DNA of 64,000 bases. It comes from Mycolicibacterium sp. ND9-15. Its GTDB lineage: Bacteria; Actinomycetota; Actinomycetes; Mycobacteriales; Mycobacteriaceae. How positions within the stretch are numbered: position 1 is the stretch's first letter; each line of letters begins with the position of its first letter. The notes below the pieces were generated by a model. It was not told the DNA's origin, did not search any database, and saw only the letters and a list, made by a program, of their open reading frames with translations. The position numbers and the translations under genes are program-made. Where the stretch lies: positions 3,013,501 to 3,077,500 of the forward strand of contig NZ_CP142362.1 of assembly GCF_035918395.1 (NCBI RefSeq), written 5' to 3'. Positions 26,330 to 34,761 of the stretch are shown here, piece by piece.

Positions 26330-26737
26330 GTAGAGGATCTGCTCGGCGGTGCGTAGATCGAGCCGGGTCGTCATCGACTTCGGCGGGTTCGGCATCCGCG
26401 ACGCGTACACGTTGGCCGGGAACATCGCCATCATCAACACGAACAGGCAGACCGCGGCGGCCACCCGCGTGGGCGGGTAGAGCAGCCCTGCGGCGCCGAT
26501 CAGTTCCAGCACGCCGGTGATGGTGACCAGCAGCGCAGGCGCGGGCAGCCGCGACGGCACGATCGAGATCATGTCGCGACGCAGCGGGTTGACGAAGTGT
26601 GCGATCCCGGTGACCACGAACATCGCGGCCAGCCCGACGGCGACGGCGGATGTCCAGCCGTCGACGTAGTCCAGGCCGAGCCAGCCGGCCAGCCGGGCGC
26701 TGAGGGTGCCCAGTACGAGCGTGATGAGGACGGCCAC
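26288..26737 (-). CDS. DoxX-family membrane protein
   Basis: A 149-residue protein with four hydrophobic segments and the DoxX-type elements FVVTGIAHFVNP and LELIGAAGLL. DoxX proteins are small quinone-associated membrane components linked to redox stress. It reads into the 3' end of ptrB by 42 nt on the other strand. It is divergent from a TetR gene and shares an 82-bp control region with direct repeats, so the TetR protein probably represses it. Confidence 0.8.
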   Translation of the reverse strand: MAVLITLVLGTLSARLAGWLGLDYVDGWTSAVAVGLAAMFVVTGIAHFVNPLRRDMISIVPSRLPAPALLVTITGVLELIGAAGLLYPPTRVAAAVCLFVLMMAMFPANVYASRMPNPPKSMTTRLDLRTAEQILYLGAAFVIGLGSVQ

Positions 26738-26746
26738 GAGAACTCC

Positions 26747-26813
26747 AATCTAGACAGCGACAAGTTCTGACGATAGACAGGAATCTAGTCGTTGTCAAGA
26801 TTTCCGCTATGAT
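26747..26813. promoter_or_regulatory. Direct repeats and -10 box between doxX and tetR
   Basis: Two 20-bp direct repeats with 13 matching positions, 26747-26766 and 26782-26801, both reading AATCTAG...CAAG, lie 35 bp apart start to start. TATGAT at 26808-26813 is a good -10 element 6 nt before the tetR ATG, implying a leaderless regulator message. The repeats are likely TetR binding sites. Confidence 0.5.
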
Positions 26814-26819
26814 GGCCGG

Positions 26820-27377
26820 ATGAGCAGGACGTCCTACCACCACGGCGACTTGAAGGCCGTCATCCTCGCGGAGGCGGCCGGCCTGGTGGCCGAGCGCGGC
26901 GCCAACGGGATCTCACTTCGCGAGCTGGCACGGGCGGCGGGGGTTTCGCACGCCGCGCCCGCACACCACTTCGCCGACCGGCGCGGCCTGTTCACCGCGC
27001 TGGCGGCCGAGGGTTGGCGGAAACTGGCCACCGCACTCGCCGGCGCGAGGCCGGATTTCGTCGACGCCGCACTGGCTTACGTGCGGTTCGCGCTCGACCA
27101 TCCGGGGCACTACGCGGTCATGTTCGACCGCTCGCTCGTCGACCCGGACAACGCGGAGTTGGTGGCAGCTCAGGATGCGGCGGGAGTCGAACTGGCCCAA
27201 GGTGTCGGCACCCTCGACGATCCCCGCGCCACGGAGGATCCGCAGGCCGCCGCGTTGGCGGCATGGTCACTGGTGCATGGGTTTTCGCTGCTCTGGCTGA
27301 ACCGGGCCATCGACACCCATGCCGATCCGATGGCCACCGTGCGCCGCGTCGCGGGCATGCTGTACAAGACCGGGTAA
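26820..27377 (+). CDS. TetR-family regulator
   Basis: A 185-residue TetR regulator. The N-terminus MSRTSYHHGDLKAVILAEA is the typical HHGDL group, and SLRELARAAGVSHAAPAHHF is the helix-turn-helix, about residues 36-55. It faces the divergent doxX gene and lies 9 nt before a peroxidase gene that is likely co-transcribed. A redox or aromatic inducer would fit the neighbours, but this is inference. Confidence 0.88.
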   Translation: MSRTSYHHGDLKAVILAEAAGLVAERGANGISLRELARAAGVSHAAPAHHFADRRGLFTALAAEGWRKLATALAGARPDFVDAALAYVRFALDHPGHYAVMFDRSLVDPDNAELVAAQDAAGVELAQGVGTLDDPRATEDPQAAALAAWSLVHGFSLLWLNRAIDTHADPMATVRRVAGMLYKTG

Positions 27378-27386
27378 CGTGCGGGC

Positions 27387-27881
27387 ATGACCGACACACC
27401 GCTGACCGATATCGCTGTGACCACCCTCGACGGCCGCGACACCACCATCGGCGAGCTGGCCGACGGTGCCGCACTCGTCGTCAACGTCGCCTCGAAATGT
27501 GGTCTGACACCGCAGTACACCGCGCTCGAGCAGTTGGCCAAGGACTACCGCGACCGCGGGTTGACCGTGATCGGCGTGCCGTGCAACCAGTTTATGGGCC
27601 AGGAACCGGGTACGGCGCAGGAGATCGCGGAGTTCTGCTCGACGACCTACGGGGTGACGTTCCCCCTGCTGGCCAAGACCGACGTCAACGGCGCCGACCG
27701 GCACCCGCTGTACTCCGAGTTGACGAAGACGCCCGACGCCGGCGGCGAGGCCGGCGACATCCAGTGGAACTTCGAGAAGTTCCTGCTCGCACCCGGCGGA
27801 ACGGTGGTCAAGCGGTTCCGGCCGCGCACCGAACCCGACGCTCCCGAGGTGATCGCAGCCATCGAGGACGTCCTGCGATAG
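27387..27881 (+). CDS. Glutathione peroxidase-family (thioredoxin-type) peroxidase
   Basis: A 164-residue peroxidase. The peroxidatic Cys is in NVASKCGLT, Gln in PCNQFMGQEPG, and Trp-Asn in IQWNFEKFL, giving the family tetrad. The Cys in PCNQF could act as a partner. Mycobacteria lack glutathione, so thioredoxin or mycothiol-linked systems are the likely reductant. It reduces hydrogen or lipid peroxides in the cytoplasm. It lies 9 nt after the TetR gene. Confidence 0.9.
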   Translation: MTDTPLTDIAVTTLDGRDTTIGELADGAALVVNVASKCGLTPQYTALEQLAKDYRDRGLTVIGVPCNQFMGQEPGTAQEIAEFCSTTYGVTFPLLAKTDVNGADRHPLYSELTKTPDAGGEAGDIQWNFEKFLLAPGGTVVKRFRPRTEPDAPEVIAAIEDVLR

Positions 27882-28167
27882 CACCCGAGGGCCAACCGGC
27901 GTCAGCGTGTTGTAAACCGTTGCCACACGTGACGTTGCGACACTGACCGCGTCAGCGCACGTTGCCCGACATCGAGGATCTCCACGCACAACTCGGCGCC
28001 CGCGACCTGCCGATCTCGCTGCCGGTGGCGCCCCGGCTCAAGGGCGGGCGATGCTCGGTGTCGTCGACCTCGCGCTCATGGGCCAGTGTGTGCCCCGGTG
28101 TCGACGACCGGCGGCCGGACAACGCAATGGCGGTCGCGGCATAGCACTTGCCGCTAACGTGGCGGCC
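27882..28167. other. 286-bp gap, no supported gene
   Basis: A weak TTG-start frame of 60 codons at 27962-28144 (DLHAQLGARDLPISLPV in part) looks protein-like over its first half only and has no Shine-Dalgarno. It may be the remnant of a lost gene. Next to the downstream flavoprotein, TAACGT at 28155-28160 stands 7 nt before its ATG as a leaderless-type -10 box. Confidence 0.5.
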
Positions 28168-29805
28168 ATGGCAGATGCTGACGTCATCGTCGTCGGGGCC
28201 GGGCTGGCGGGTCTGGTGGCGGCCTGCGAGCTCGTCGATCGCGGCCGGCGCGTGCTGATCGTCGACCAGGAGAACGCCAACAGCATCGGTGGCCAGGCGT
28301 ACTGGTCGTTCGGCGGGCTGTTCTTCGTCGACAGCCCCGAGCAGCGGCGGCTGGGCATCCGGGACAGCCACGAGTTGGCGCTGCAGGACTGGCTGGGCTC
28401 GGCCGGATTCGACCGTCCGGAGGATCATTGGCCACGGCAGTGGGCGCACGCCTACGTCGATTTCGCGGCTGGTGAGAAGCGCGGTTGGCTGCGTGAGCGT
28501 GGGCTGCAGACATTTCCAATCGTCGGGTGGGCCGAGCGGGGCGGGTACGACGCCCGCGGGCACGGCAATTCGGTGCCGCGGTTCCACATCACCTGGGGCA
28601 CCGGACCGGCGATCGTCGACATCTTCGCGCGCCGGCTGACCGGACGCGTCCGGTACGCGCACCGGCACCGGGTGGACGAGTTGATCGTCGAGAGCGGCGC
28701 CGTTGTCGGCGTGCGCGGCACCGTGCTCGAGCCTTCTGATGCGGCCCGCGGGGTGGCGACGTCGCGAGAAGCGATCGGAGAGTTCGAGTTTCGCGCACAG
28801 GCCGTCGTCGTCGCCAGCGGCGGCATCGGGGGCAACCACGACCTGGTGCGGCAGAACTGGCCCCGGCGGATGGGGCGGGTGCCGGAACAGTTGCTCTCCG
28901 GCGTGCCCGCACACGTCGACGGGCGCATGATCGGCATCACCGAGGTGGCCGGGGCGCGGGTGATCAACAGCGACCGAATGTGGCATTACACCGAGGGGAT
29001 CACCAACTACGACCCGATCTGGCCGTTGCACGGTATCCGGATCCTGCCGGGGCCGTCGTCGCTGTGGTTGGACGCCAACGGCAACCGCCTGCCGTCGCCG
29101 CTGTATCCGGGGTTCGACACGCTCGGCACCTTGGAGCACATCGCGCAGACCGGGCAGGACTACACCTGGTTCATCCTCAACGCGCGGATCATCGCCAAGG
29201 AGTTCGCGCTGTCGGGCCAGGAGCAGAACCCCGACCTCACCGGCCGCAGTGTCCGTGACGTCTTGTCCCGGGTTCGCCCGGGAGCGCCGGCGCCGGTGCA
29301 GGCGTTCGTCGACCGCGGTGTGGACTTCGTCAGCGCTGACTCGTTGCGGGACTTGGTTTCTGCGATGAACACGGTGCCCGAGGTGCTGCCCCTGGACTTC
29401 GCGACGGTTGAGGCCGAGGTCACCGCCCGGGACCGCGAGGTCGCGAACAAGTTCACCAAGGACATGCAGATCGCCTCGATCCGGGTGGCGCGCAACTATC
29501 TGGGCGACCGGGTCAGCCGTGTCGTCGCGCCGCACCGGTTGACCGACCCCAAGGCCGGGCCGCTGATCGCGGTGAAGCTGCACATCCTGACGCGAAAGTC
29601 GCTGGGCGGGTTGGAGACCGACCTGGACGCGCGAGTGCTGCGAGCCGACGGCAGCGTGTTCGACGGACTGTTCGCCGCCGGGGAGGCCGCGGGCTTCGGC
29701 GGCGGGGGTGTGCACGGCTACCGGTCGCTGGAGGGCACCTTTCTCGGCGGCTGTGTGTTCTCCGGCCGGGCCGCGGGCCGCGCGGCGGCACGGGACACGG
29801 CATAG
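28168..29805 (+). CDS. FAD-dependent dehydrogenase, KstD/fumarate reductase-like
   Basis: A 545-residue flavoprotein. The N-terminus DVIVVGAGLAGLVAACELVDRG is the FAD-binding GxGxxG fold, followed by QENANSIGGQAYWSFGG; the C-terminal FAAGEAAGFGGGGVHGYRSLEG is the second FAD contact typical of the 3-ketosteroid delta1-dehydrogenase and fumarate reductase group. It resembles Rv0785. The substrate is unknown; a steroid or long-chain ketone is possible by family. I start at the ATG at 28168 because FAD motif spacing demands it and because a -10 box lies 7 nt before it. Confidence 0.88.
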   Translation: MADADVIVVGAGLAGLVAACELVDRGRRVLIVDQENANSIGGQAYWSFGGLFFVDSPEQRRLGIRDSHELALQDWLGSAGFDRPEDHWPRQWAHAYVDFAAGEKRGWLRERGLQTFPIVGWAERGGYDARGHGNSVPRFHITWGTGPAIVDIFARRLTGRVRYAHRHRVDELIVESGAVVGVRGTVLEPSDAARGVATSREAIGEFEFRAQAVVVASGGIGGNHDLVRQNWPRRMGRVPEQLLSGVPAHVDGRMIGITEVAGARVINSDRMWHYTEGITNYDPIWPLHGIRILPGPSSLWLDANGNRLPSPLYPGFDTLGTLEHIAQTGQDYTWFILNARIIAKEFALSGQEQNPDLTGRSVRDVLSRVRPGAPAPVQAFVDRGVDFVSADSLRDLVSAMNTVPEVLPLDFATVEAEVTARDREVANKFTKDMQIASIRVARNYLGDRVSRVVAPHRLTDPKAGPLIAVKLHILTRKSLGGLETDLDARVLRADGSVFDGLFAAGEAAGFGGGGVHGYRSLEGTFLGGCVFSGRAAGRAAARDTA

Positions 29806-29820
29806 CTGCAGGGCCGCGAA

Positions 29821-30474
29821 TCAGAATTCCGTGCTGTCCTCCGGTTCGAGCACTTGAAAGTCGGTGTCCGTCATTTCCGAGAGCCGGCCGTAGAAGATGC
29901 CGCGGGCGCTGGGATCGATGATCGCCTGATGGATGGGCACGGCGTGCGTCGGCGCGACCGCACGCAGATAGTCCACCGCCTCGGAGATCTTCATCCACGG
30001 CGCGGCAGCCGGCGTGGCGAGCACGTCGACCGGTTCGCCCGGAGTGAACAGCGCGTCGCCGGGATGCATGAGGCGGGCCCGATGCGTGCCGTCGTCGACG
30101 AGGTAGGAGATGTTGTCGACCACCGGAATCTCCGGGTGGATCACCGCGTGCTTTCCGCCCACGCCGCGCACCGTCAAATGGTCGATGGTGAGCACGTCGC
30201 CGACGTTGACCGCGCGCCACGGATCGCCGAGTTGCGCGGCGGTCTGCGGGTCGGCATACAGGGCGGCCTGCGGGTTGGCGTCGAGCAGGGCGGGCAGCCG
30301 TTCGGTGTCGGCATGGTCCGGGTGCTGATGGGTGATCAGGATCGCCGACAGCCCGGTGATGCCCTCGAAACCGTGCGAGAACGTGCCAGGGTCGAACAGG
30401 ATCGTCGATTCAGGACCGGATTCGCTCTCGAAATTGGCGAGTAAGCACGAATGTCCGAAATGGGTCAATTGCAT
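29821..30474 (-). CDS. Metallo-beta-lactamase-fold hydrolase
   Basis: A 217-residue protein of the UlaG-like metallo-hydrolase group: MQLTHFGHSCLL at the start, the metal motif THQHPDHAD at about 48-56, a second metal His in RLMHPGDAL, and GG-KHAVIHPEIP. It probably hydrolyses a phosphodiester or lactone with two metal ions in the cytoplasm. It resembles Rv0786c. It is convergent with the flavoprotein gene (15 bp between) and divergent from the secreted-protein gene. Confidence 0.87.
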   Translation of the reverse strand: MQLTHFGHSCLLANFESESGPESTILFDPGTFSHGFEGITGLSAILITHQHPDHADTERLPALLDANPQAALYADPQTAAQLGDPWRAVNVGDVLTIDHLTVRGVGGKHAVIHPEIPVVDNISYLVDDGTHRARLMHPGDALFTPGEPVDVLATPAAAPWMKISEAVDYLRAVAPTHAVPIHQAIIDPSARGIFYGRLSEMTDTDFQVLEPEDSTEF

Positions 30475-30518
30475 GCCTATATTGTGGCGGCGCTGGCGGA
30501 GTTCAGGGGGTACTTGTC

Positions 30519-31184
30519 GTGCGATTGCTGCTGGCGGTGGCCGTCGCGGCGTTGGGGCTGGCTGTCGCGCCCGGCCCCCCGGCGGATGCCGTGCCGGGCG
30601 TCTGCCCGCCGATCTGCGACGCGATCCCCGACCCGGCGTGGCCGGTGTCCAGTTCGCTTCCCTTGTATTCGGTGTACCGCTGGCCGGGGCTGGCCGGCCT
30701 CGCCGTCACCGCGCCGGCGCCGCGGTTCATGTTCGAGGAACTGTGCAGCAGTCCGCCGGCGCCGGCCGACCCACGCGACTATGTGGTGGCGGCGCGGGCG
30801 CAGGTCGCAAACCCGGCTGGTCAATGGCAGTTGCGGGCGCAGGTGCTGCACTGGCGCGGAGACGTCGCGCACAACGCTCCGCTCACGCGCTCGGTGCTCG
30901 ACACGGCAGAGTCGAGGCTGCGGACCTGCCAGATGACAGCACCGCTAGCGTCACCGTCGGTCACCACCGCCGATGCCGAGCAGTTGGCAGCGGTGATCAG
31001 CGTGGCGGGCCAGAAAGTGGTGCACCAGTACCTGCTGGCCCACCCCACCAGCGGCAGCATCGTCGAACTCGCGATGTGGTCGGCCGTGCCCGTGCAGGTG
31101 CCGTGGGCCGCGCCGCCCGACGCCCAGGTTTTCCAGGCGCTGGCGGGCCCGCTGTGCGAGGCGTATCTCGGTTCGTGCCGGTGA
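30519..31184 (+). CDS. Secreted protein with signal peptide, unknown function
   Basis: A 221-residue protein starting at the GTG at 30519, with GGGGG 5-9 nt upstream. Residues 1-24 (VRLLLAVAVAALGLAVAPGPPADA) are a Sec signal peptide with likely cleavage after ADA. Four Cys (VCPPICD early, LCSS, RTCQ, and LCEAYLGSC late) suggest disulfides in the exported form. No enzyme motif is visible. It precedes purS by 35 bp. TATATT at 30478-30483 could be its -10. Confidence 0.75.
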   Translation: MRLLLAVAVAALGLAVAPGPPADAVPGVCPPICDAIPDPAWPVSSSLPLYSVYRWPGLAGLAVTAPAPRFMFEELCSSPPAPADPRDYVVAARAQVANPAGQWQLRAQVLHWRGDVAHNAPLTRSVLDTAESRLRTCQMTAPLASPSVTTADAEQLAAVISVAGQKVVHQYLLAHPTSGSIVELAMWSAVPVQVPWAAPPDAQVFQALAGPLCEAYLGSCR

Positions 31185-31207
31185 GGCGCGGACGCCGAGA
31201 CCGCCGG

Positions 31208-31213
31208 TACAGT
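31208..31213 (+). promoter_or_regulatory. purS -10 box, leaderless arrangement
   Basis: TACAGT is followed by 6 nt and the purS GTG, with no Shine-Dalgarno between. Confidence 0.55.
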
Positions 31214-31219
31214 TGACGC

Positions 31220-31459
31220 GTGGCAAGGGTGGTGGTGCACGTGATGCCCAAGGCCGAGATCCTCGACCCGCAGGGGCAGGCGATCGTCGGCGCCTTGGGC
31301 CGTCTTGGCTTCAACGGTGTCTCAGATGTCCGGCAGGGCAAGCGTTTTGAGCTCGAGGTCGACGACGGCATCGACGACGACACCCTCGCCGAGATCGCCG
31401 AATCGCTGTTGGCGAACACGGTGATCGAGGACTGGTCGGTGAGCAGGGAGCAATCATGA
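31220..31459 (+). CDS. purS: FGAM synthase subunit PurS
   Basis: A 79-residue PurS, the small subunit that bridges PurL and PurQ in the formylglycinamidine ribonucleotide synthase complex. [20 protein letters not shown] and [17 protein letters not shown] are the family pattern. Its TGA overlaps the purQ ATG (ATGA), giving equal production of both subunits. Confidence 0.95.
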   Translation: MARVVVHVMPKAEILDPQGQAIVGALGRLGFNGVSDVRQGKRFELEVDDGIDDDTLAEIAESLLANTVIEDWSVSREQS

Positions 31460-32130
31460 CAGCGCGTGTGGGCGTCATCACATTTCCTGGCACCCTCGAC
31501 GACGTCGACGCCGCGCGAGCGGTTCGGTTGGCGGGCGGGCAGGCCGTTCCGCTGTGGCACGCCGACGCCGATCTGAAGAACGTCGACGCCGTGGTGGTGC
31601 CCGGCGGCTTCTCCTACGGCGACTATCTGCGGGCGGGTGCGATCGCCAAGATCGCGCCCGTGATGGGTGAAGTGGTGCGCGCCGCCGAGCAGGGCATGCC
31701 GGTGTTGGGCATTTGCAACGGGTTTCAGGTGCTGTGCGAATCCGGCCTGCTGCCGGGCGCGTTGACCCGCAATGTGGGGCTGCATTTCATCTGCCGAGAC
31801 GTGTGGTTGCAGGTGTCGTCGATCACGACCGCGTGGACATCGCGCTTCGAGTGGGGCGCCGAACTGCTGGTGCCGCTCAAGTCCGGCGAAGGGCGCTACG
31901 TGGCCAGCGAGAAGGTTCTCGACGAGCTGGAGAACGAAGGTCGCGTGGTGTTCCGGTATGCGGAGAACCCCAACGGGTCCATGCGCGACATCGCGGGTAT
32001 CAGCTCGGCCAACGGTCGCGTCGTCGGCCTGATGCCGCATCCCGAACACGCCATCGAGCCGCTGACCGGACCGTCCGACGACGGGCTCGGGCTGTTCTAC
32101 TCCGCGCTGGACGGGGTCCTCAGCGCGTAA
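31456..32130 (+). CDS. purQ: FGAM synthase glutaminase subunit PurQ
   Basis: A 224-residue class I glutamine amidotransferase that supplies ammonia to Pur[13 protein letters not shown] at the start, nucleophile Cys in GICNGFQVL, and the His-x-Glu in MPHPEHAIE are intact. The partner purL is 6 kb away in this window, not adjacent, with the secretion cassette and encapsulin genes between. Confidence 0.97.
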   Translation: MTARVGVITFPGTLDDVDAARAVRLAGGQAVPLWHADADLKNVDAVVVPGGFSYGDYLRAGAIAKIAPVMGEVVRAAEQGMPVLGICNGFQVLCESGLLPGALTRNVGLHFICRDVWLQVSSITTAWTSRFEWGAELLVPLKSGEGRYVASEKVLDELENEGRVVFRYAENPNGSMRDIAGISSANGRVVGLMPHPEHAIEPLTGPSDDGLGLFYSALDGVLSA

Positions 32131-32138
32131 CCCTGCCT

Positions 32139-32203
32139 GCGCGAGCGTGCGTGTTTGCACACGGCACGCCGCGAAATCTCGGCAGTTCGCGCACGCTGGC
32201 GGC
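32139..32203. repeat. Left copy of a long inverted repeat flanking the T7SS cassette
   Basis: GCGCGAGCGTGCGTGTTTGC and the following 16 bp are exactly complementary to 34714-34749; an imperfect match continues for another 30 bp through GCGCACGCT on both sides. Each copy also folds on itself (GCGAGCGTGCG against CGCGCACGCT), so each is a hairpin unit of about 65 bp, like dispersed REP-type elements. Confidence 0.88.
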
Positions 32204-32318
32204 CAGGCGACCGTGCACAGAATTTGGTGCGCATGCTGCCGTGCCGGCGGTGTTAGGTTCACATCTGTTCAAAGGTGTGCCGATTAGCCACCGCCCAGCG
32301 AGAGACCACGGGGGAGCC

Positions 32319-32603
32319 TTGCTAGTCGATCCAGATGTGTTGCGTGCCTTGGCCGCACACGTTGATGCCGTCGCTGCGACGATCAGTGAACTCGACGTGA
32401 GCGGTGCGGCCGCATCCGCGGCGGACGACTTGAAGGGATCGGCGACGCAGTGGGCCGCTCGCCAGGTCGGCCATCATTTAGGGCTGTCATCGAGGGACAT
32501 CGCCAAGGACATCACGACGATGGGTCACGCCGTCCGCGGTGCGGGCGAGCGGTACGAAGTGGACGATGCCGCCCTGGCCGGTACCTTCAGGCAACTGTTC
32601 TGA
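32319..32603 (+). CDS. EspC-like ESX secretion-associated protein
   Basis: A 94-residue protein starting at TTG 32319 to give MLVDPDVLRALAAHVDAV, the standard beginning of mycobacterial EspC-like (DUF2580) proteins. GGGGAG lies only 2 nt before the TTG, so the start could also be a GTG 6 codons later, but the family N-terminus favours TTG. The protein forms two helices around SATQWAARQ and ends RYEVDDAALAGTFRQLF, with the Y-x-x-x-D of ESX export signals (YEVDD). It lies 2 nt before the large protein gene and probably acts as its secretion partner. Confidence 0.8.
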   Translation: MLVDPDVLRALAAHVDAVAATISELDVSGAAASAADDLKGSATQWAARQVGHHLGLSSRDIAKDITTMGHAVRGAGERYEVDDAALAGTFRQLF

Positions 32604-32605
32604 CC

Positions 32606-33946
32606 GTGCTGCCGTCACGTAGCCGGTTGCAGAGCTGGAACCCCGAGTCGCTGTTGCCGCCCGCAACCAGGGTCAGGAACGCCGGCGGATCGATCTACGA
32701 GGCCGTCGTCAATCTCGACGAGCGTGTTGATCGGATGCCCGAGTCACGTGACTGGGTGGGCGAGGCTCAAAGCGCAGCTCAGAGGCTCTTCGGCCGGGCG
32801 ACGGACCGGTCGTCGTCCGTCAAGGACTACGCCGAGACCTTCGCGAACGCGCTGCAGAACGGCAGCGCCTCGATCGGCAATGCCCGAGCCCGACTGCTGG
32901 CCAAGGCCGACGACGTCGATGTGAGCGAATTGAACGTCACCGATCAATGGGTCGTGATGATCGACCCGGCGGAGATGTCGGCGGAGAAGGCTGCCGAACT
33001 ACAGAAGCAGGCGGACCAAGCCCAGGAGGCGATCAACGAGCTACTGCTCGCGGTGGGTGAAGCCGACGATGAAACCACTCGACAGTTGTTGTTGGCGAGG
33101 ATCACGGGCGCCGCATTTGAGAACCTCGAATATGGCCCGCCAAGCCCGATTCCCCCGACCCCGAGCGATGACGTCCCGGCACCCTCGACCGAGGAGGGCA
33201 AACAGTTTCAGGCGATCGCCCGCGCGCAGGACATGGCGACCACCGTTCGTGAGATCAGCGACACGATGGACGCGGACGGAAACCGCGTCACCACATACAC
33301 CATGCTCGATGGCAGCGAACATGTCACGACCGAGCATGTCGATCAAGGGTTGCCCAGCGAGCAGGTCTACCCCGTGGGGACGATAACCGTCCTCCACACC
33401 GACAAGAACGGAAATACGGTGTCGCTGACGTGCACAACGCCGCGTGAGGACGGAGGCTTCCTCACCGAGGTGTTCTACGCCGGCGGAACTCACATCGCCG
33501 TCTCGGAAACGGCGGACGGAACGCGTACCGGCAGCTGCACGACACCTGGTGGTGGACACGCGATCCTGCCGGACTCGTTCTTCAACGACCCGATCCCGAC
33601 CCTGGCCAGCAGTGCTCTCTCGGGGTTGGAAGCCCAAGCGGGCAAGGGGATTCCACGACTGAGCGCCGATGCGCTCGACGGCATCAAGGCCGGCGCGAAA
33701 TTCGGCGGGCCGGCGATCGGCGTCGCGTCGATGGTTTACGACATGGTGTCGGCGGAGACGCTACACGAGCGGTGTGTCGCTGCGTGGTCGGGTGGCGTCG
33801 GTCTGGTCGGCGGCCTGGCGACCTCGGTTGCTCTCGGGGCCATGCCCGGGGTCGGCCCGGCCGCCGCGATGGGCATCAGCACTCCAGTTGGCTTCGCCTG
33901 GGGGTACGTAGGGGAATTGGTCGGCAATATAGTGTGCGCCCCGTGA
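32606..33946 (+). CDS. Candidate T7SS-exported effector (toxin-like), 446 residues
   Basis: I do not recognise this protein as a named family. Start is GTG 32606, 2 nt after the EspC-like gene. Residues 1-165 are helical with WNPESLL and DWVGEAQSAAQRLF, a Trp-x-Gly turn like the helical export domains of LXG/WXG substrates. A Pro-rich linker (PPSPIPPTPSDD, near 180) is followed by a beta-rich middle with GNRVTTYTMLDGS and paired Cys. The last 90 residues are Gly/Ala-rich and hydrophobic (GGVGLVGGLATSVALGAMPG, then AWGYVGELVGNI) and could insert in a membrane. No signal peptide. With the downstream membrane protein it resembles an effector and immunity pair; this is inference. Confidence 0.72.
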   Translation: MLPSRSRLQSWNPESLLPPATRVRNAGGSIYEAVVNLDERVDRMPESRDWVGEAQSAAQRLFGRATDRSSSVKDYAETFANALQNGSASIGNARARLLAKADDVDVSELNVTDQWVVMIDPAEMSAEKAAELQKQADQAQEAINELLLAVGEADDETTRQLLLARITGAAFENLEYGPPSPIPPTPSDDVPAPSTEEGKQFQAIARAQDMATTVREISDTMDADGNRVTTYTMLDGSEHVTTEHVDQGLPSEQVYPVGTITVLHTDKNGNTVSLTCTTPREDGGFLTEVFYAGGTHIAVSETADGTRTGSCTTPGGGHAILPDSFFNDPIPTLASSALSGLEAQAGKGIPRLSADALDGIKAGAKFGGPAIGVASMVYDMVSAETLHERCVAAWSGGVGLVGGLATSVALGAMPGVGPAAAMGISTPVGFAWGYVGELVGNIVCAP

Positions 33947-34665
33947 AGTCCTCGACGGCCACCGTGGTTCTCGGCATCTTCTGCGTTCCGTTCGGGCTGT
34001 TCTGCTTGGCTTGGACGGTCATCTTCGCGGGACGCGGGCAGTACCTGTCGGCCATCGTGGCACTGGGGACCGCCCTTTTCCTTCTGGGATTCATCGCGAT
34101 GTTGATTCTCGTCGCCAATCGCAACGTGGCGCCGCGGATCAGCTACGACGGTGCTGGAACGACGTTTCGGCCGGATCGAAGGGTCGACCGCCTTTTCATG
34201 GCTGCTTCCGTCGCGGCGTTCGTCGCCATGGCGTGCTACGCCATCTTCGCACCGCTCGACATGCTCGACATCCGTCCACCACGCGGAGGCGGACGCTACC
34301 TCGTACTCTCCTGCACCGCTGGAGCTTTGCTGGGTTTGTTCAGTCTGCGTCAGATGTTCCGGCGACGCGGGACGAGCTATCTCCGCATGAGCGTGGACGG
34401 CATCGAAACCGGGACCACGATGACGTCTCGAGAACAATCCTGGGACGAAGTGACGGACATCGCGGACATGAAACCAAACGCGCGTCATCCCAACGGAGCC
34501 ACCTACATCATGACTGCCGGCGGACAGTCGCGAGAACTTCCGACTCATTGGTACACACCGGACGGCCATGCGCTACGAGAGCTGATGCGCTTCTACTGGC
34601 AACATCCCGACGCCCGTGAGGAGCTAGCCGACGGACGCGCGATCCACCGGCTCGAAACAGAGTGA
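33943..34665 (+). CDS. Four-helix membrane protein with PH-like tail, candidate immunity protein
   Basis: A 240-residue protein starting at GTG 33943, which overlaps the effector stop as GTGA. Four hydrophobic segments are seen at about residues 8-28, 34-56, 84-106 and 116-134, in two hairpins. The last 95 residues are soluble: TSYLRMSVDGIETGTTMTSR followed by QSWDEVTDIADM, a beta-rich pattern like bacterial PH domains. No enzyme motif is present. Tight coupling with a protein having a hydrophobic, possibly membrane-inserting tail suggests it protects against or anchors that protein. Function not proven. Confidence 0.72.
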   Translation: MKSSTATVVLGIFCVPFGLFCLAWTVIFAGRGQYLSAIVALGTALFLLGFIAMLILVANRNVAPRISYDGAGTTFRPDRRVDRLFMAASVAAFVAMACYAIFAPLDMLDIRPPRGGGRYLVLSCTAGALLGLFSLRQMFRRRGTSYLRMSVDGIETGTTMTSREQSWDEVTDIADMKPNARHPNGATYIMTAGGQSRELPTHWYTPDGHALRELMRFYWQHPDAREELADGRAIHRLETE

Positions 34666-34683
34666 ACGGTGTGACGCTCGTCA

Positions 34684-34749
34684 GCCCGCGAGCGTGCGCA
34701 AAGTGCTGAAAATCCGCGGCGTGCCGTGTGCAAACACGCACGCTCGCGC
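34684..34749. repeat. Right copy of the long inverted repeat flanking the T7SS cassette
   Basis: The 36 bp at 34714-34749 (ending CACGCACGCTCGCGC) are the exact reverse complement of the left copy; the outer 30 bp match imperfectly. It starts 19 bp after the end of the membrane-protein gene and ends 13 bp before the encapsulin stop, so the repeats tightly enclose the three-gene cassette. Confidence 0.88.
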
Positions 34750-34761
34750 CCGGAAAAAGGG

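Noticed and set aside
27952..29715. A 587-codon minus-strand frame opposite the FAD dehydrogenase
   Set aside because: Shadow frame; the plus strand has the two FAD motifs and a -10 box in the right place.
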